A stretch of DNA of 64,000 bases from Rhizomys pruinosus (lineage: Eukaryota; Chordata; Mammalia; Rodentia; Spalacidae): assembly GCA_009823505.1 (NCBI GenBank), contig VZQC01002907.1, positions 1,533,439 through 1,597,438 of the forward strand, given 5' to 3'. The number at the start of each line of letters is the position of its first letter. Position 1 is the stretch's first letter. Under the pieces are notes generated by a model, which saw nothing but the letters and a program-made list of their open reading frames with translations, did no database searches and was not told the DNA's origin. Below, piece by piece: positions 62,561 through 64,000 of this stretch. A program made the position numbers and the translations under genes.

Positions 62561-63244
62561 TTGTACGGATCTTCTATAGTACTGGTTGAGTTTGGTGTGG
62601 ATTTATTATGAGCTTTCCCCATGTTGTTATTTTTTCATTGTGGCTTCAGCATGTGGATTTATTTTTTTGTTTGGATTCTGGTGCTAGTCTCAAATGTTAG
62701 TATGGAGGATTGGTTGGCCTTTCACTGTGCTTTCTGCAGTTCAGTTCCTCTATACTGGCTGTGCAACTTAGAATCACTAACACTGCTCCCACTGGATTGT
62801 CTGCACCACAACTCCACCAGCTTACTGGATCTACTGGATTGTCTGCACCACTACTTGGGTGGAGGGAATGGGGAGGGGGAGTTTGCTCCCTTGGCCTGAG
62901 CACCAGCCACCTCAGCATGGATGGGTGACTCTGCCCATGGCGGTCACGTGGGAAGTGGGGCGTGGTGTCCCACCTGGTCCCTGAGGCACACTTCTGGCTG
63001 GTCCTTCACAGTTTCCCAGCCCACCTGAGCATGTAATCATGTGACTTTTAAGATTCTGTATTCCTGAAAATGAAGGGCACAACTGTGTGCAAATGAAAAT
63101 CAAAAGGAATCTAGCAAGACACACAGCAATACCAGTGAGAACTTGGTGAGCTCCTGGAAAGACTATCTTAGGAAGGGAAGTTTGACATTTTAATTTCTGC
63201 AATTTAGTCTTGACAGGCCTGGCTTTTGCCATTTAGAAAGCCAT

Positions 63245-63391
63245 TTTCTGCCAGATGTGGTAGCAAATGCCTTTAATCCCAGCACTCGGGAGGCAGAGGC
63301 AGGTGGATCTCTATGAGTTTAAGGCCAGCCTGGTCTACAGAGAAAGTTCTGGGCCAGCTGGGGCTACAAGGAGACCCTGTCTCAAAAAGAC
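63245..63391 (+). repeat. B1 SINE
   Basis: GCCAGATGTGGTAGCAAATG, AAGGCCAGCCTGGTCTACAG, GACCCTGTCTCAAAAAGAC. Full length, followed by the (AAT)n tail. Confidence 0.95.
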
Positions 63392-63401
63392 AATAATAAC
63401 G

Positions 63402-63438
<37 letters not shown>
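63392..63438. repeat. (AAT)n microsatellite
   Basis: About 14 AAT units grown from the B1 tail. Confidence 0.95.
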
Positions 63439-63441
<3 letters not shown>

Positions 63442-64000
63442 CCCAGCCACTTTCCAAGTCAGATTTTCAGAAGTAGTTGCAACATTTAAAAAAATAATAG
63501 TAATTACATTTAGAAGCAGGAGAGCTGGCTGCTCTTAATGGTGTCCACCAGACTGATGTGCCTGTCCTTTAGTCTTCTGGTCCTGTTGCCAAAACTACTA
63601 CATACTTTCTGTCTTTGACCTAGCCAACCATGTAAGAGCTACTAGGAATGTGAGTGACAGTAAGGCAAGAGACTGTTCTCACTGGCCTCTCCAAGCCTCC
63701 TCTCTGCCTCACTCCCAGAGCTGAGGTCTGATTATATCACATGTCCCAATAGCCATGAATATAAAAGGCATAGTTAATACCTTTTAGTGGGGGTGAGAGA
63801 GCCCTGGGACTTTCCTAGGATGTGCTGCTTGACTTAGCCTTAGCTGCTAAATTGGTTTCAGGCTTCCCATGCTAGCTGTCAGTCAGCTTTTGAGCCGAAA
63901 GCTGTGTTCCTTTAGCAAGCTGATTTCTGGTCCTCTTGTACCACCCATTGCCTTTTAGGGAGGGCATTCTTTGAGGAAGGACATGGCCCAGACTCTGCTC

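Larger units (their letters stand above)
57318..63000 (-). mobile_element. Near-full-length L1 LINE, minus strand, inactive
   Basis: Read from right to left: a 5'UTR-like region (about 63000-62600) with a short repeat ACTGGATTGTCTGCACCAC; ORF1 (about 62560-61459); ORF2 (about 61330-57480); and an abrupt T-rich + strand end near 57318-57330 with almost no 3'UTR. It is interrupted by a fused SINE at 59710-59970. Stops and frameshifts break both ORFs. It belongs to the same L1 lineage as 14726-17975, as shown by shared ORF1 and ORF2 blocks. Confidence 0.92.

Overview
The window is mammalian nuclear DNA from a rodent. It is AT-rich, its coding sequence sits in short exons between GT-AG introns of 7 to over 31 kb, and it is crowded with rodent retroposons: B1 (7SL-derived), B2 and ID (tRNA-like) SINEs, B3/RSINE-like elements and L1 LINEs on both strands. 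The B1 and B2 copies look muroid, but they do not match the house-mouse or hamster consensus as I remember them. A gerbil-like or other muroid lineage is possible; I cannot name the species.

One protein-coding gene is supported, on the + strand. Four exons (1690-1887, 33582-33845, 43317-43442, 50749-50815) encode, in order, the C-terminal half of a MAM domain, two LDL-receptor class A (LDLa) modules, a third LDLa module, and the first half of an EGF-like module. This order and the residues fit the C-terminal part of MALRD1 (Diet1), a large intestinal membrane protein linked to bile-acid/FGF19 signalling. The splice phases (0 in, then 1, 1, 1, then 2 out) join correctly across all three introns inside the window. 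The earlier exons and the final exons (rest of EGF, membrane anchor) lie outside. The MAM exon has a one-base disruption near 1757. As written, it would shift the frame and stop translation at 33690-33692.

Everything else is intron. 1-1689: intron with an ID element, a B1 and an old ~370-bp rodent repeat. 1888-33581: L1 fragments (5540-8205 minus; 14726-17975 plus), an L1 insertion that looks like a 3' transduction (6232-6797), a 33-bp minisatellite (17991-18282), two L1 3'UTR modules with a shared (CT)n-B1 insertion, two inverted copies of an unidentified ~640-bp retroposon, and many B2s. 33846-43316 and 43443-50748: SINE-rich introns. 50816-64000: microsatellites and a nearly full-length dead L1 (about 57.3-63.0 kb, minus).

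The clearest unexpected item among the repeats is a fused SINE, a B2-derived head joined to a full B1. It occurs three times (8597-8839, 40135-40389, 59710-59970) with the same junction, and each copy is flanked as a unit by target-site duplications. It therefore behaves as one mobile family. I saw no CRISPR array, functional tRNA/rRNA gene, or second protein-coding gene.
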